A DNA stretch of 64,000 bases from Rhodobacter sp. NTK016B (GTDB lineage: Bacteria; Pseudomonadota; Alphaproteobacteria; Rhodobacterales; Rhodobacteraceae), in NCBI RefSeq assembly GCF_017303295.1, contig NZ_JAFKOK010000003.1:248001-312000 (forward strand). Direction: 5' to 3'. Positions within the stretch are counted from its first letter, which is position 1. Every line of letters starts with the position of its first letter. This document shows positions 50,844 to 58,663 of this stretch, piece by piece. Below the pieces are notes generated by a model. It saw only the letters and a program-made list of their open reading frames with translations. It made no database searches and was not told the DNA's origin. The position numbers were made by a program, and so were the translations under genes.

Positions 50844-50869
50844 TTTTGCAAAGCAGGCGATTTGCAAAT
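50844..50869. promoter_or_regulatory. paired TTTGCAAA sites between SDR gene and bioY
   Basis: TTTTGCAAAG (50844-50853) and the perfect palindrome ATTTGCAAAT (50860-50869) have centres 16 bases apart in the divergent promoter region. They could be operators for bioY or the SDR gene. They do not match the BioR consensus (TTATCTATAA). Confidence 0.45.
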
Positions 50870-50971
50870 CATCCGGCCCCAATCGTGAAACCCTGTGGAT
50901 TGGGTGGTTGACCGGATACCGGGCGCCCGCAATCAATGAGCCCTCATGGACCAGAGCCGAGGGAGATTTTC

Positions 50972-51541
50972 ATGGCCCAGCACACCCTTCTTCACGCGTC
51001 GGCAGGCGCCTCGCTTCTTACCAAGGCGCTAGCCGTGCTTGGCGGTTCGGCGGTGATCGCGCTTGGCGCGCAGGTTAGCGTGCCGATGCTGCCGGTGCCG
51101 ATGTCGCTGCAGACGCTTGCCGTTCTGATGGTCGGCCTGACGGCGGGGGCGCGGCTGGGCGCGGCGGCCGTCGTCGCCTATCTGATCGAAGGCGTGCTGG
51201 GTCTGCCGGTCTTCGCCTCCGGCCATTTCGGGCTGCCCTACATGATGGGGCCGACCGGCGGCTTCCTGCTTGGCTTTGTCGGCATGGCCTTCGTAGCCGG
51301 GCTGTTGGCCGAGCGCGGCGTCGCGCGCGGGTTCGTCGGCACGGGAGTGGCGGGGCTGCTGGCATCTGTCGTCCTGTACGTGCCGGGCATCGCATGGCTC
51401 TATGCGGTGACGCCGCTCGACCTGTCCGGCGCCGTGAGCGCGGGCATGGTGCCCTTCCTGCTGGGCGACGCGGTAAAGATCGCCGTGGCGGCGCTTGCCG
51501 TGACGGGCGCCTGGGCCGCCCTGCGCGCGCGCCGCGACTGA
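50972..51541 (+). CDS. bioY: biotin transporter substrate-binding subunit BioY
   Basis: The 189-residue ECF-type S component has six helices. It includes VSVPMLPVPMSLQTLAVLMVGLTAGARLGAAAV, split here by the usual loop, the biotin-site LPYMMGPTGGFLLGFV, and PFLLGDAVKIAVAA. BioY takes up biotin alone or with BioMN, which are not adjacent here. ATG 50972 has GAGGGAG upstream. Confidence 0.93.
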   Translation: MAQHTLLHASAGASLLTKALAVLGGSAVIALGAQVSVPMLPVPMSLQTLAVLMVGLTAGARLGAAAVVAYLIEGVLGLPVFASGHFGLPYMMGPTGGFLLGFVGMAFVAGLLAERGVARGFVGTGVAGLLASVVLYVPGIAWLYAVTPLDLSGAVSAGMVPFLLGDAVKIAVAALAVTGAWAALRARRD

Positions 51542-51565
51542 CGCTTTTCAGGCCATCCCATATGC

Positions 51566-51598
51566 ACCCCCGGCACCGCCTGCCGGGGGTTTTGCTTT
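51566..51598 (+). terminator. intrinsic terminator of bioY
   Basis: ACCCCCGGCA-CCGCC-TGCCGGGGGT followed by TTTGCTTT, 25 bases after the stop. Confidence 0.85.
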
Positions 51599-51655
51599 GA
51601 CTTGCGGGGGGATCGGGCGCGTGCCATGAACAAGCGATAGTTCAAGGAGCCGCGC

Positions 51656-52837
51656 ATGTCCGATACCCCGTCGTTGATCCGCCGCACGCCATGGCCGCAA
51701 GGGGCCTCGCGCCCCGTGGTGACGCCGCTGCAGCCCTCGGTGGTCTATGCGTCGCCCGATCCCGACACGCTCGACGCGCAGTATCTGGGTTCGAATCCGG
51801 GCTTCACCTATGCCCGCGAAGGCCATCCCAATGCCGAGGTTCTGGCGGCCAAGATCGACATGCTCGAAGGCGCCGAGGGCGGGATCGTCACGGGCTCGGG
51901 CATGGCGGCGGTGACGGCGGCGCTGATGGGCGTCTTGAGCGCGGGCGATCACATTCTGGGCGGCGATCAGCTTTACGGGCGTTCGTTGCGGCTGATGACG
52001 CAGGATCTGAACCGCTTCGGTATCCAGACCTCGCTGGCGGATTCGACGGATGCCAAGGCCTTTGCCGCGGCGATCCGGCCCGAGACGAAGATGATCCTGC
52101 TTGAGGTCGTCTCGAACCCCACTCTGCGGGTCGCCGATTTCGAAGGCATCGCCGCCATCGCGCGCGAGCGGGGGATCCTGCTGGTCGTCGACAACACCTT
52201 TACCACGCCACGCGGGTTCCGGCCCTTCGATCACGGCGCGGATATTGTCATACATTCAGTGACGAAGATCCTTGCCGGTCATTCCGATGCCACGCTGGGC
52301 TATGTCGCGGCCAGAGATCCGGCCTTGCGCAAGGCGATCTACGATTTCGCCGTGACCACGGGCATGACGGCAAGCCCCTTCGATTGCTGGCTGGCCGAAC
52401 GCGGGATCTACACGTTCGAGCTGCGCTATGACCGGGCCGAGGCGAACGCGGCGGCGCTGGCCGATCACCTCGCCACCTTGCCGGGCATCAAGAAGGTTCT
52501 GTACCCGACGCGCGCCGATCACCCCGACCATAACCGCGCCGTGTCGCTGCTGGGCGAGCGGGGCGGGCATATGGTCAGCTTCGAGATCGACGGCGGCCGG
52601 GCGCAGGCCAACGCGCTGACCCGGGGCGCGCCTGAGTTGGCCTTTGCCCCGACGCTGGGCGATATTGGGACGACGCTGTCGCATCCCAACTCGTCCTCGC
52701 ACCGCAACGTCTCGGCCGAGGCGCGCGCCGCCGTCGGGATCACCGAGGGGTTCTTCCGGGTGTCGGTCGGGGTTGAGGATATTGAGCTTCTGAAGGCCGA
52801 ATTCACCAAGGCTATCGCCGCCGCACAGGCGGTCTGA
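51656..52837 (+). CDS. metC: cystathionine beta-lyase (Cys/Met metabolism PLP enzyme)
   Basis: The 393-residue fold-type I PLP enzyme has FTYAREGHPNAEVLAAKIDMLEGAEGG, GDHILGGDQLYGRS, LLVVDNTFTTP and Schiff-base Lys204 in HSVTKILAGHSD. It belongs to the trans-sulfuration group; beta-lyase is favoured by closest resemblance to alphaproteobacterial MetC, but gamma-lyase cannot be excluded. AAGGAG precedes the ATG. Confidence 0.85.
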   Translation: MSDTPSLIRRTPWPQGASRPVVTPLQPSVVYASPDPDTLDAQYLGSNPGFTYAREGHPNAEVLAAKIDMLEGAEGGIVTGSGMAAVTAALMGVLSAGDHILGGDQLYGRSLRLMTQDLNRFGIQTSLADSTDAKAFAAAIRPETKMILLEVVSNPTLRVADFEGIAAIARERGILLVVDNTFTTPRGFRPFDHGADIVIHSVTKILAGHSDATLGYVAARDPALRKAIYDFAVTTGMTASPFDCWLAERGIYTFELRYDRAEANAAALADHLATLPGIKKVLYPTRADHPDHNRAVSLLGERGGHMVSFEIDGGRAQANALTRGAPELAFAPTLGDIGTTLSHPNSSSHRNVSAEARAAVGITEGFFRVSVGVEDIELLKAEFTKAIAAAQAV

Positions 52838-52839
52838 CG

Positions 52840-53829
52840 CTATTCGCGACGGTCGCGCGGGCGGGGGCGCGTGGGGATTTCCTTGAGCAGCCCGCCCACA
52901 CCCATCGCGCGGATATCCGCGCCGCTGATGGGCACACCGCAGATCAGCCGCTCAAGCACCCAATCCGCCCCGTTGAGCGCCGGCGAGCGCGCGCAGCCGG
53001 GCAGACCGACGACAGGGCACCCGTCCAGTTGCCCGAGGAACAACAGGTTGCCGGGATCGACCGGCATCCCGAAATGCTCGACCGTCCCGCCCGCACGCCG
53101 CAGCGCCGACGGCGCGACGTCGCGGATATCCGAGGTGGCCGAGGCGGTGAGGATCAGGATCATCTCGCCCTCGGCTTTCGTGATGGCTTCTGCGAGCGCA
53201 TTTTCTTCATGCGCAACAAGGGCTTCCGGGCCGAGGTTGACATCCAGCCGGCGCAGCCGTTCCTGCGTGACGCGGTGGCCCTTGTCGCCCAGACCCTTGC
53301 CGACCACGGTTTCGATCATCACCGCGTTTCGGATCACCGGTTGTGCCAGCGACAACCCGCCTTCGGCTTGCGCAGCAGCTGCGTGAAGGTTTTTCTTTTC
53401 AACGCCATAGGCGATGATCTTCACCGTCGCCACCATGCCGCCCGGATCCATCCGGTGCCAGCGCGGAACGGTCGCCAGCGTGATCGCCGGATCGGCAGCG
53501 TTGACGGCGTCGACTTTGGCCGCGTTGATCCGCGCAAGACCGGGCCCGGTGGCAAGCACATTCACCCGACCGGTGCCGACCGCTTGCAATTCAAGCCCGT
53601 CAGCGCCCCGCACCAGTGAGCGCGCCAGGGTCAGGGCGGCATCGTCTTCGTCGGTATCACCGGGGCTGAGCCGGGCTGCGATCACCTGTTGCAGGCCCGT
53701 CGCAGCCAGCGCGTCGAGATCGCCCTGTTCGAGCACCTTGCCCTTCTTGAGCCGCCCTTTCGTCAGCGGGACGGAATGCGCAAGCACCACGCCAAGCGCC
53801 TGATCAAGCGGGACGGGTCCGAAATCCAT
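52840..53829 (-). CDS. molybdopterin-binding (MoeA/MogA-like) protein
   Basis: The 329-residue protein has an N-terminal MoeA-like segment (VPLDQALGVVLAHSVPLTKGRLKKG) and a C-terminal MoCF/MPT-binding domain (MILILTASATSDIRDVAPSALRRAGG, FGMPVDPGNLLFLGQLDG, GLPGCARSPALNG). It probably handles or loads molybdenum cofactor into a xanthine-oxidase-family enzyme. Its ATG overlaps the XdhC stop (TGATG), so the two act together. No molybdoenzyme structural genes lie in the window. Confidence 0.82.
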   Translation of the reverse strand: MDFGPVPLDQALGVVLAHSVPLTKGRLKKGKVLEQGDLDALAATGLQQVIAARLSPGDTDEDDAALTLARSLVRGADGLELQAVGTGRVNVLATGPGLARINAAKVDAVNAADPAITLATVPRWHRMDPGGMVATVKIIAYGVEKKNLHAAAAQAEGGLSLAQPVIRNAVMIETVVGKGLGDKGHRVTQERLRRLDVNLGPEALVAHEENALAEAITKAEGEMILILTASATSDIRDVAPSALRRAGGTVEHFGMPVDPGNLLFLGQLDGCPVVGLPGCARSPALNGADWVLERLICGVPISGADIRAMGVGGLLKEIPTRPRPRDRRE

Positions 53830-54803
53830 CAGACCTGCCTCAGCACCCGGGTGACCTGCGCAAGGACCGAGACCGCGATTTCAGACGGGGTCTTCGCGCC
53901 GATATCCAGCCCGACGGGGGCGTAGATGCGGGCGATCTGGTCGTCGGTGACACCCGCTTCTTTCAGCCTTTCCAGACGCTTGGCATGGGTCCGGGTTGAT
54001 CCGAGGCAACCGAGATAGAAAACGTCAGACTTTAACGCTTCAAGGATCGCCGGGTCATCGAGCTTGGTGTCATGGGTCAGGGTGACGACGGCGGTTCGCG
54101 CGTCGAGCCCTTCGGCGCGCAGGCCTTCGTCCGGCCAATCGTGGCGGATCACCGTGTCGGGGAAACGCCCGTCGCTGGCAAAAGCATCGCGGGGGTCGAT
54201 CAGCACCGGATCGTAGCCCGCGATCTTCGCCATTGGCACCAGCGCCTGCGCGATATGCACGGCGCCGACGATCAGCATCCGCAGCGGCGGGTTGAACAGC
54301 GCGATGAACTCGCCGCTTTCCTCAAGCCCCGACTTGTCGGTGCGGAAGCGGTCGGGCAACTCGGCGGGGCCCAGAAGGCGGCGTTCCCAGCTTTCGGGCA
54401 TGATGCCATAGGCGATGGGCTTGCGCGCGGCGCGGGCTTCGACGATGGCGTCGAGCATCGACAGGGGCAGGGCCTTGCCCACCGGCTCGAGCAGCACGCG
54501 AATGGTCCCGCCGCATGCGAGGCCCACGGAAAAGGCCGTGTCGTCGCTGACGCCAAAGGTCAGGATGCGCGGTTGGCCATCGTCGAGCGCTTCAAGCGCC
54601 TCGACCACCACAGCGCCTTCGACACAGCCGCCCGAGACCGAGCCCATGATCTCGCCCGTCCCCGAAATGGCAAGCTGGCTGCCCGCCTGACGGGGCGCCG
54701 AGCCCCATGTTTCGATCACGGTGGCAAGCGCCGCGCCGCGCCCGTCCTTGTGCCAGTCAAGGGCGATTTCGGGGATGCGGTCGTGGATCGGATCGGTGGT
54801 CAT
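53829..54803 (-). CDS. xdhC: XdhC/CoxI-family molybdoenzyme maturation protein
   Basis: The 324-residue protein has XdhC_N (ATVIETWGSAPRQAGSQLAI, MGSVSGGCVEGAVV) and XdhC_C Rossmann (RMLIVGAVHIAQALVPMAKIAGYDPVLIDPR, FYLGCLGSTRTHAKR). It stabilises and inserts sulfurated molybdenum cofactor into xanthine-dehydrogenase or CO-dehydrogenase type enzymes. Coupled to the MPT-binding gene. CoxD/CoxE-like genes lie about 2.5 kb upstream on the same strand, beyond an ompA-like gene. Confidence 0.9.
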   Translation of the reverse strand: MTTDPIHDRIPEIALDWHKDGRGAALATVIETWGSAPRQAGSQLAISGTGEIMGSVSGGCVEGAVVVEALEALDDGQPRILTFGVSDDTAFSVGLACGGTIRVLLEPVGKALPLSMLDAIVEARAARKPIAYGIMPESWERRLLGPAELPDRFRTDKSGLEESGEFIALFNPPLRMLIVGAVHIAQALVPMAKIAGYDPVLIDPRDAFASDGRFPDTVIRHDWPDEGLRAEGLDARTAVVTLTHDTKLDDPAILEALKSDVFYLGCLGSTRTHAKRLERLKEAGVTDDQIARIYAPVGLDIGAKTPSEIAVSVLAQVTRVLRQV

Positions 54804-54890
54804 GATGGCTCCTCCCGGCGAACTCTGCGCAACGAACTATGCGCATGGGGCGCAGACAATGCCAATACGACCTTGGCCGCGATCCATGCA

Positions 54891-54923
54891 AAGGAAAACC
54901 CCGGCGCACGGGGCGCCGGGGTT
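54891..54923 (-). terminator. intrinsic terminator of the OmpA-family gene
   Basis: AACCCCGGCGC (54897-54907) pairs with GCGCCGGGGTT (54913-54923). On the minus strand the hairpin is followed by TTTTCCTT, 31 bases past the stop. Confidence 0.8.
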
Positions 54924-54953
54924 GATGTCAGACGTTTCGCAACGGGCCGCTGT

Positions 54954-56789
54954 TTACTGAAGCTGCGCGGTTTGCAGCAGCGGGGTGATGCGGCGCACCA
55001 CGACCCGGCGGTTTTCGCGCTCGGCCGCATCGGTCTGGATGCGCAGATCGCTTTCGCCATAGCCCTGCAGGACCATGTTCGCGGGCGAGACCCCGAAATA
55101 CTCGGTCAGGGCCCGCGCCACCGTTTCCGCGCGGCGGTCGCTGAGCGTCAGGTTCGACACATCGCTGCCGACAGCATCGGTGTGGCCTTCGATCAGGAAC
55201 ACCTCGTTCGGATTGTCGGCGATCATGCCGGTCATCAGCTCACCCAGAGCCAGAAGCTCTTGTGCCTCGGTGGGCGAGATCGCGGCCGAGCCGGTCTCGA
55301 AGGTGATGTTCTCGACCTGAACCGCCGGGGCGAGATAGCGCACGCGGTCGATCTGGCGGACCTGATTGAGTGAGAAGCTGCGGTTGGCGCGGGTTTCGCT
55401 GAGCAATGCGGCGCGCAGGGCATCCTCGTTGCCCGGATCGACCTGAGGCGCGGCGGTGCGGTTGGGCTCGGGCAGGGTGTTCACGTCGACAGAGTCCACC
55501 GTCACCGTGTCGTCGAATAGCACCGTGCGACGGCCATCCGGCGCGATCACCACGCGTTTCACCACACGGCCTTCGTCGTTGCGCACGGTCACAACCTGTC
55601 CGCCATCGGGCTGCGTGACGATGGTCTCGCTCGAGCCGTCCTGATAGCGACGGGTCGTTACTTCGCTGCCCGGCTGACGCAGGATCGCGTCGTCGTCGCG
55701 CAGCACCTGCAGATCGCCGTATTGGTCACGCACGACAACGCGGTCATCCGAGGTCGACACGACTTCGCGGTTATCGTCCAGAAGCGAGCCCACGATCAGC
55801 GCACCGGCTGCACCGACAACGGCGCCGGTCAGGAAGTCAGGAATGCCGTCGTCATCGTCGTTGCGGTCGCGCACCTGCTGACCGGCCGTGCCATCGCCCT
55901 GCGAGCCCTCTTGCGCCTGCGCGCGGCGCTCGGCGCGGCGGGCGCGGCGGCGTTCACGGGCCTCATCGAAGGTCTCGTCCGAGCGACGCACCGAATCTTC
56001 TGTCACGGTCTCGGTCGTTTCCTCGACGGCGCCGTTGTCACCGCCCGAAGCGGCCATGCTCTGATCGCCCTGACCGCCAGCTGCGGCCTGCGCGGCAGCC
56101 GATTCACCGCCACCGGCTTGCGGGCGGCGCTGGGGCTGGCGTTGAGCTTCGCTTTGCGACTGGCCCTGAGGGACCGAGCCGTCGCCCGCCTGCTCGACGG
56201 ATTGAGATTGTTGCACTTCCGGCGGAAGCGTTCCGCTCGGCTCGGCTTGTGGATCCGGAGCGCGACGCGCGGGTTCTTGCGACGCGTTGTCGCCGCCTCC
56301 GCCCAGCATGCCTTGCAGGTCTTCGACCGATTCCGGCTGCGGACGCGCCTGAGCACGCGGTTCTTCGGCTTGCGGCTGAGCTTGCGCCTGACCTTGGCCT
56401 TGAGCCTGTGCTTGGCCTTGGCGTTGACCCTGTCCTTGGCCCTGCGCTTGGCCCTGTCCTTGGCCTTGTCCCTGAGCTTGGGCCGGAACCTGCCCCTGAC
56501 CTTGCGCCTGACCCTGAGCGGGGGCCTGACCCGGAACTTGACCCGCCGGACGATCGCCCGCCTGACCGGCTGCGCCGCCTTGCTGACGCTGGGCGCGCAA
56601 TTCCTGACGCAGTTCCTGCCGAGCCTGACGCACGGCGCGGCGGCAATCGCGCTGGGACATATCCGCCGCGCAGATCGATTCATCGATATCCGCCGGGCGC
56701 TGGACCTGCGCGCTCACCGGCAGGGCGAGGGGGATCGCCAGCGCGATACTGGTGGCAATAGCGGTCGTCGTTCTGAGACTGCGTCGCAT
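54954..56789 (-). CDS. OmpA-family outer-membrane protein with QGQ low-complexity linker
   Basis: The 611-residue protein has a signal peptide (residues 1-27) and a short Cys-containing domain (ESICAADMSQRDCRRAV). A Q/G/A repeat (83-140) is followed by a disordered acidic and basic stretch, a glycine-zipper hydrophobic segment (FLTGAVVGAAGALIVGSLL) and a C-terminal OmpA peptidoglycan-binding domain (FLIEGHTDAVGSDVSNLTLSDRRA and LQGYGESDLRIQ). It probably anchors the outer membrane to peptidoglycan. ATG 56789 has AGGAG five bases upstream. Its own terminator follows. Confidence 0.9.
   Translation of the reverse strand: MRRSLRTTTAIATSIALAIPLALPVSAQVQRPADIDESICAADMSQRDCRRAVRQARQELRQELRAQRQQGGAAGQAGDRPAGQVPGQAPAQGQAQGQGQVPAQAQGQGQGQGQAQGQGQGQRQGQAQAQGQGQAQAQPQAEEPRAQARPQPESVEDLQGMLGGGGDNASQEPARRAPDPQAEPSGTLPPEVQQSQSVEQAGDGSVPQGQSQSEAQRQPQRRPQAGGGESAAAQAAAGGQGDQSMAASGGDNGAVEETTETVTEDSVRRSDETFDEARERRRARRAERRAQAQEGSQGDGTAGQQVRDRNDDDDGIPDFLTGAVVGAAGALIVGSLLDDNREVVSTSDDRVVVRDQYGDLQVLRDDDAILRQPGSEVTTRRYQDGSSETIVTQPDGGQVVTVRNDEGRVVKRVVIAPDGRRTVLFDDTVTVDSVDVNTLPEPNRTAAPQVDPGNEDALRAALLSETRANRSFSLNQVRQIDRVRYLAPAVQVENITFETGSAAISPTEAQELLALGELMTGMIADNPNEVFLIEGHTDAVGSDVSNLTLSDRRAETVARALTEYFGVSPANMVLQGYGESDLRIQTDAAERENRRVVVRRITPLLQTAQLQ
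56370..56543 (-). repeat. Gln-Gly/Gln-Ala coding minisatellite
   Basis: About 58 codons alternate QGQ, QAQ and related units, encoded by imperfect six-base CAGGGC-like repeats. It is the most repetitive tract in the window and likely to vary in length by slippage. Confidence 0.85.
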
Positions 56790-57322
56790 AGGGACTCCTA
56801 ACTCGTCGTTTGCGGTCAGTAACGAGCGCTGTGCGGGAAAGTTCCACCGCGTCCGAAGCCCCCGACCTTTGCGAGAGGGCCTTCGGGCGGCCCGCAGAGC
56901 GCGCAAGTCCAGTAAAAGAAGCCGATGAGCGGCGTCGGCGGGATGTCGCCGCTATCCGATCACAAGGTTGCGTTGGGCAGGATCGGGGCCATCCCGAGAC
57001 GTTCGCGCATCGGACCGATCAGGCTGCAACGGTCACGGATCAGGGCGGGGGAGAGTGCGAGGCCGCCGCGTCCGGAGGGAGGAGGAGGGACGCGGCGGCA
57101 GGGACTCGACCCGCTTCGTTGCGGGCGCGCCAAGGGGGGAGGTCCCGGGCGCCTTTCCTACAATTGGTTTTGCACTGCCGCGATCCAAGGGGGCTGTGTG
57201 GTGACGTAACGTCGCAGGTGGTGCCGTGCAGCAGCGATGCGCCCATCGCACGGCGAAGCATCGCATTTGGGCGGATCTCGTCTATCGGTTGTGCAAAGCT
57301 GCAACGCGGGCGGACAAAGCGC
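56790..57322. other. 533-bp gap between OmpA-family gene and CoxE-like gene
   Basis: This non-coding region contains the CCTCC-loop hairpins (57062-57153) and the OmpA-family gene's leader. A 239-codon plus-strand frame at 56810-57529 runs into the antisense of the VWA gene, is Arg/Gly-rich without motifs, and is not considered real. Confidence 0.55.
57062..57099 (-). ncRNA. hairpin with CCTCCTCCC loop, cuckoo/CcsR-like RNA candidate
   Basis: Twelve perfect base pairs (GCCGCCGCGTCC 57062-57073 with GGACGCGGCGGC 57088-57099) enclose a 14-nt loop. On the minus strand the loop reads CTCCTCCTCCCTCC, an anti-Shine-Dalgarno motif. Rhodobacter CcsR ('cuckoo') sRNAs expose CCUCCUCCC in such loops. 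A second, weaker hairpin with a CCTCCCCCC loop lies at 57124-57153. No clear promoter or T-run terminator was found, so it could instead be part of the 5' UTR of the OmpA-family gene. Confidence 0.4.
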
Positions 57323-58582
57323 CTATTGCGTCAGCAGGGCGGCCAGCCGCGCCTTCTCGCCATGATCTCGGGGATCCGACAGCGCCTGCGCCAGCGCTTC
57401 GAGCGAGGCGATGGAATGCCCGGCGCGGATCACGTCGACATGCGGCAGCATCGCGCGCACGCCCTGCGCCTTGGGCGCGAACCCGTCCCAGCGCAGCAGC
57501 GGGTTGAGCCAGATCAGCCGCTTCGATGACAGGTGCAGCCGCTCCATCTCGCGCGAGAGCGCCGCAGGCTCGCCCCGGTCGAGCCCGTCGGTGATCAGCA
57601 GCACCACGGCGCCCTGACCCAGAACGCGGCGCGACCAGTCGTGGTTGAAGCTGTGCAGACACTCGCCGATCCGGGTGCCCCCCTGCCAGTCGCGCGCCTC
57701 GCGCCCGGCGGCGTTGAGCGCGGTATCTACGTCGCGGGTGCGCAGGTGGCGGGTGATATTGGTCAGCCGCGTGCCGAAGGTGAAGGCGTGGACCTTGGCC
57801 CAGCCCTGTCCTTGACGGTTCGCGACGGCGTGCACGAAATGGAGCACCATGCGGGAATAGGACGCCATCGACCCCGAGATGTCGCACAGAACCACAAGGG
57901 CGGGCCAGCGCGTCGAGGGCTTGCGCCGCGCCAGCTGGCTGACTTCACCGCCGGTGCGCACCGCGTGGCGCAGCGTGCGCCGCCAGTCGGCACGCCGACC
58001 GAGCGCATCGGCGGTCAGACGGCGGGTCTTGAGCGGCTTCACCGGCAAAGCCAGGCGCGCCAGCATGCGCCGCGCCTGCGCCAGTTCCTGCGCCGACATC
58101 TGTTCGAAATCGAGCTGTCGCAGTTTCTCGTCGTTCGAGGCGGTCTGCGTGGCGTCAATCTCGATCTTCGTTTCTTCGTCTTCCGGTGTGTCGCGTTCGG
58201 GGGGCAGCGGCGGCTCGGCCCCGTCGAGCAGCGCCTCGGCCGCGCGTTTGGCGGCGGCGGCGGCTTTCTCTTCTTCCTGCGCGCCGCGAATGGCGGGCAG
58301 CATGAGCGACATCATGTGCTCCATGTAGCGCGGATCGCGCCAGAACAGGCGGAAGACCTGATTGAAGACCTGCCGCTCTTCAGGGCGCGACACGAAGACC
58401 GCGTGCAGGGTCCAGTAGAAATCGGTTCGTGAGGTGAAGCCCGCCGCCTCGACCGCCTCGATCGCCGTCAGAACCCGGCCCGGCCCGACCGGCAGCCCGG
58501 CCTTGCGCAGCGCCCGCGCGAAATGCGTGAGGTTCTCGGTGAGCCTGGGATGCTCGGGCAAAGCGAGGTCGGGGTATTCCAA
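57323..58582 (-). CDS. coxE: VWA-domain CoxE-like protein
   Basis: The 419-residue protein has an N-terminal helical region (LTENLTHFARALRKAGLPVGPGRVL, FVSRPEERQVFNQVFRLFW), an acidic linker and a C-terminal von Willebrand A domain with MIDAS DISGSMASYSRM and LLITDGLDRGE. CoxE acts with the MoxR ATPase CoxD to insert the copper-sulfur-molybdenum centre of CO dehydrogenase or related enzymes. It lies downstream of the MoxR gene on the same strand, with an intergenic repeat between. Confidence 0.88.
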   Translation of the reverse strand: MEYPDLALPEHPRLTENLTHFARALRKAGLPVGPGRVLTAIEAVEAAGFTSRTDFYWTLHAVFVSRPEERQVFNQVFRLFWRDPRYMEHMMSLMLPAIRGAQEEEKAAAAAKRAAEALLDGAEPPLPPERDTPEDEETKIEIDATQTASNDEKLRQLDFEQMSAQELAQARRMLARLALPVKPLKTRRLTADALGRRADWRRTLRHAVRTGGEVSQLARRKPSTRWPALVVLCDISGSMASYSRMVLHFVHAVANRQGQGWAKVHAFTFGTRLTNITRHLRTRDVDTALNAAGREARDWQGGTRIGECLHSFNHDWSRRVLGQGAVVLLITDGLDRGEPAALSREMERLHLSSKRLIWLNPLLRWDGFAPKAQGVRAMLPHVDVIRAGHSIASLEALAQALSDPRDHGEKARLAALLTQ

Positions 58583-58610
58583 GGCAGGCGTCCCGATTTG
58601 GGGGAGGGCG

Positions 58611-58662
58611 CCGGGGGTTTCACACCCCCGGACCCCCGTGGAGTATTTGCGGCAAAGTGAAG
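58611..58662 (+). repeat. hairpin + GAGTATTTGCGGC intergenic repeat, copy 3
   Basis: CCGGGGGTTTCACACCCCCGG (58611-58631) is directly followed by ACCCCCGTGGAGTATTTGCG and GCAAAGTGAAG. It is the same composite as at 27605 and 33556, here between two minus-strand genes. Confidence 0.7.
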
Positions 58663-58663
58663 T

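Noticed and set aside
55722-56801. 359-codon frame reading as a Leu/Ala/Ser-rich 'membrane' protein
   Set aside because: It is the complement of the QGQ repeat of the OmpA-family gene; its apparent transmembrane helices (LALALSLAL) are an artefact of the repeat.
56810-57529. 239-codon plus-strand frame in the OmpA/CoxE gap
   Set aside because: Arg/Gly-rich, no motif, and its 3' third is antisense to the VWA gene.
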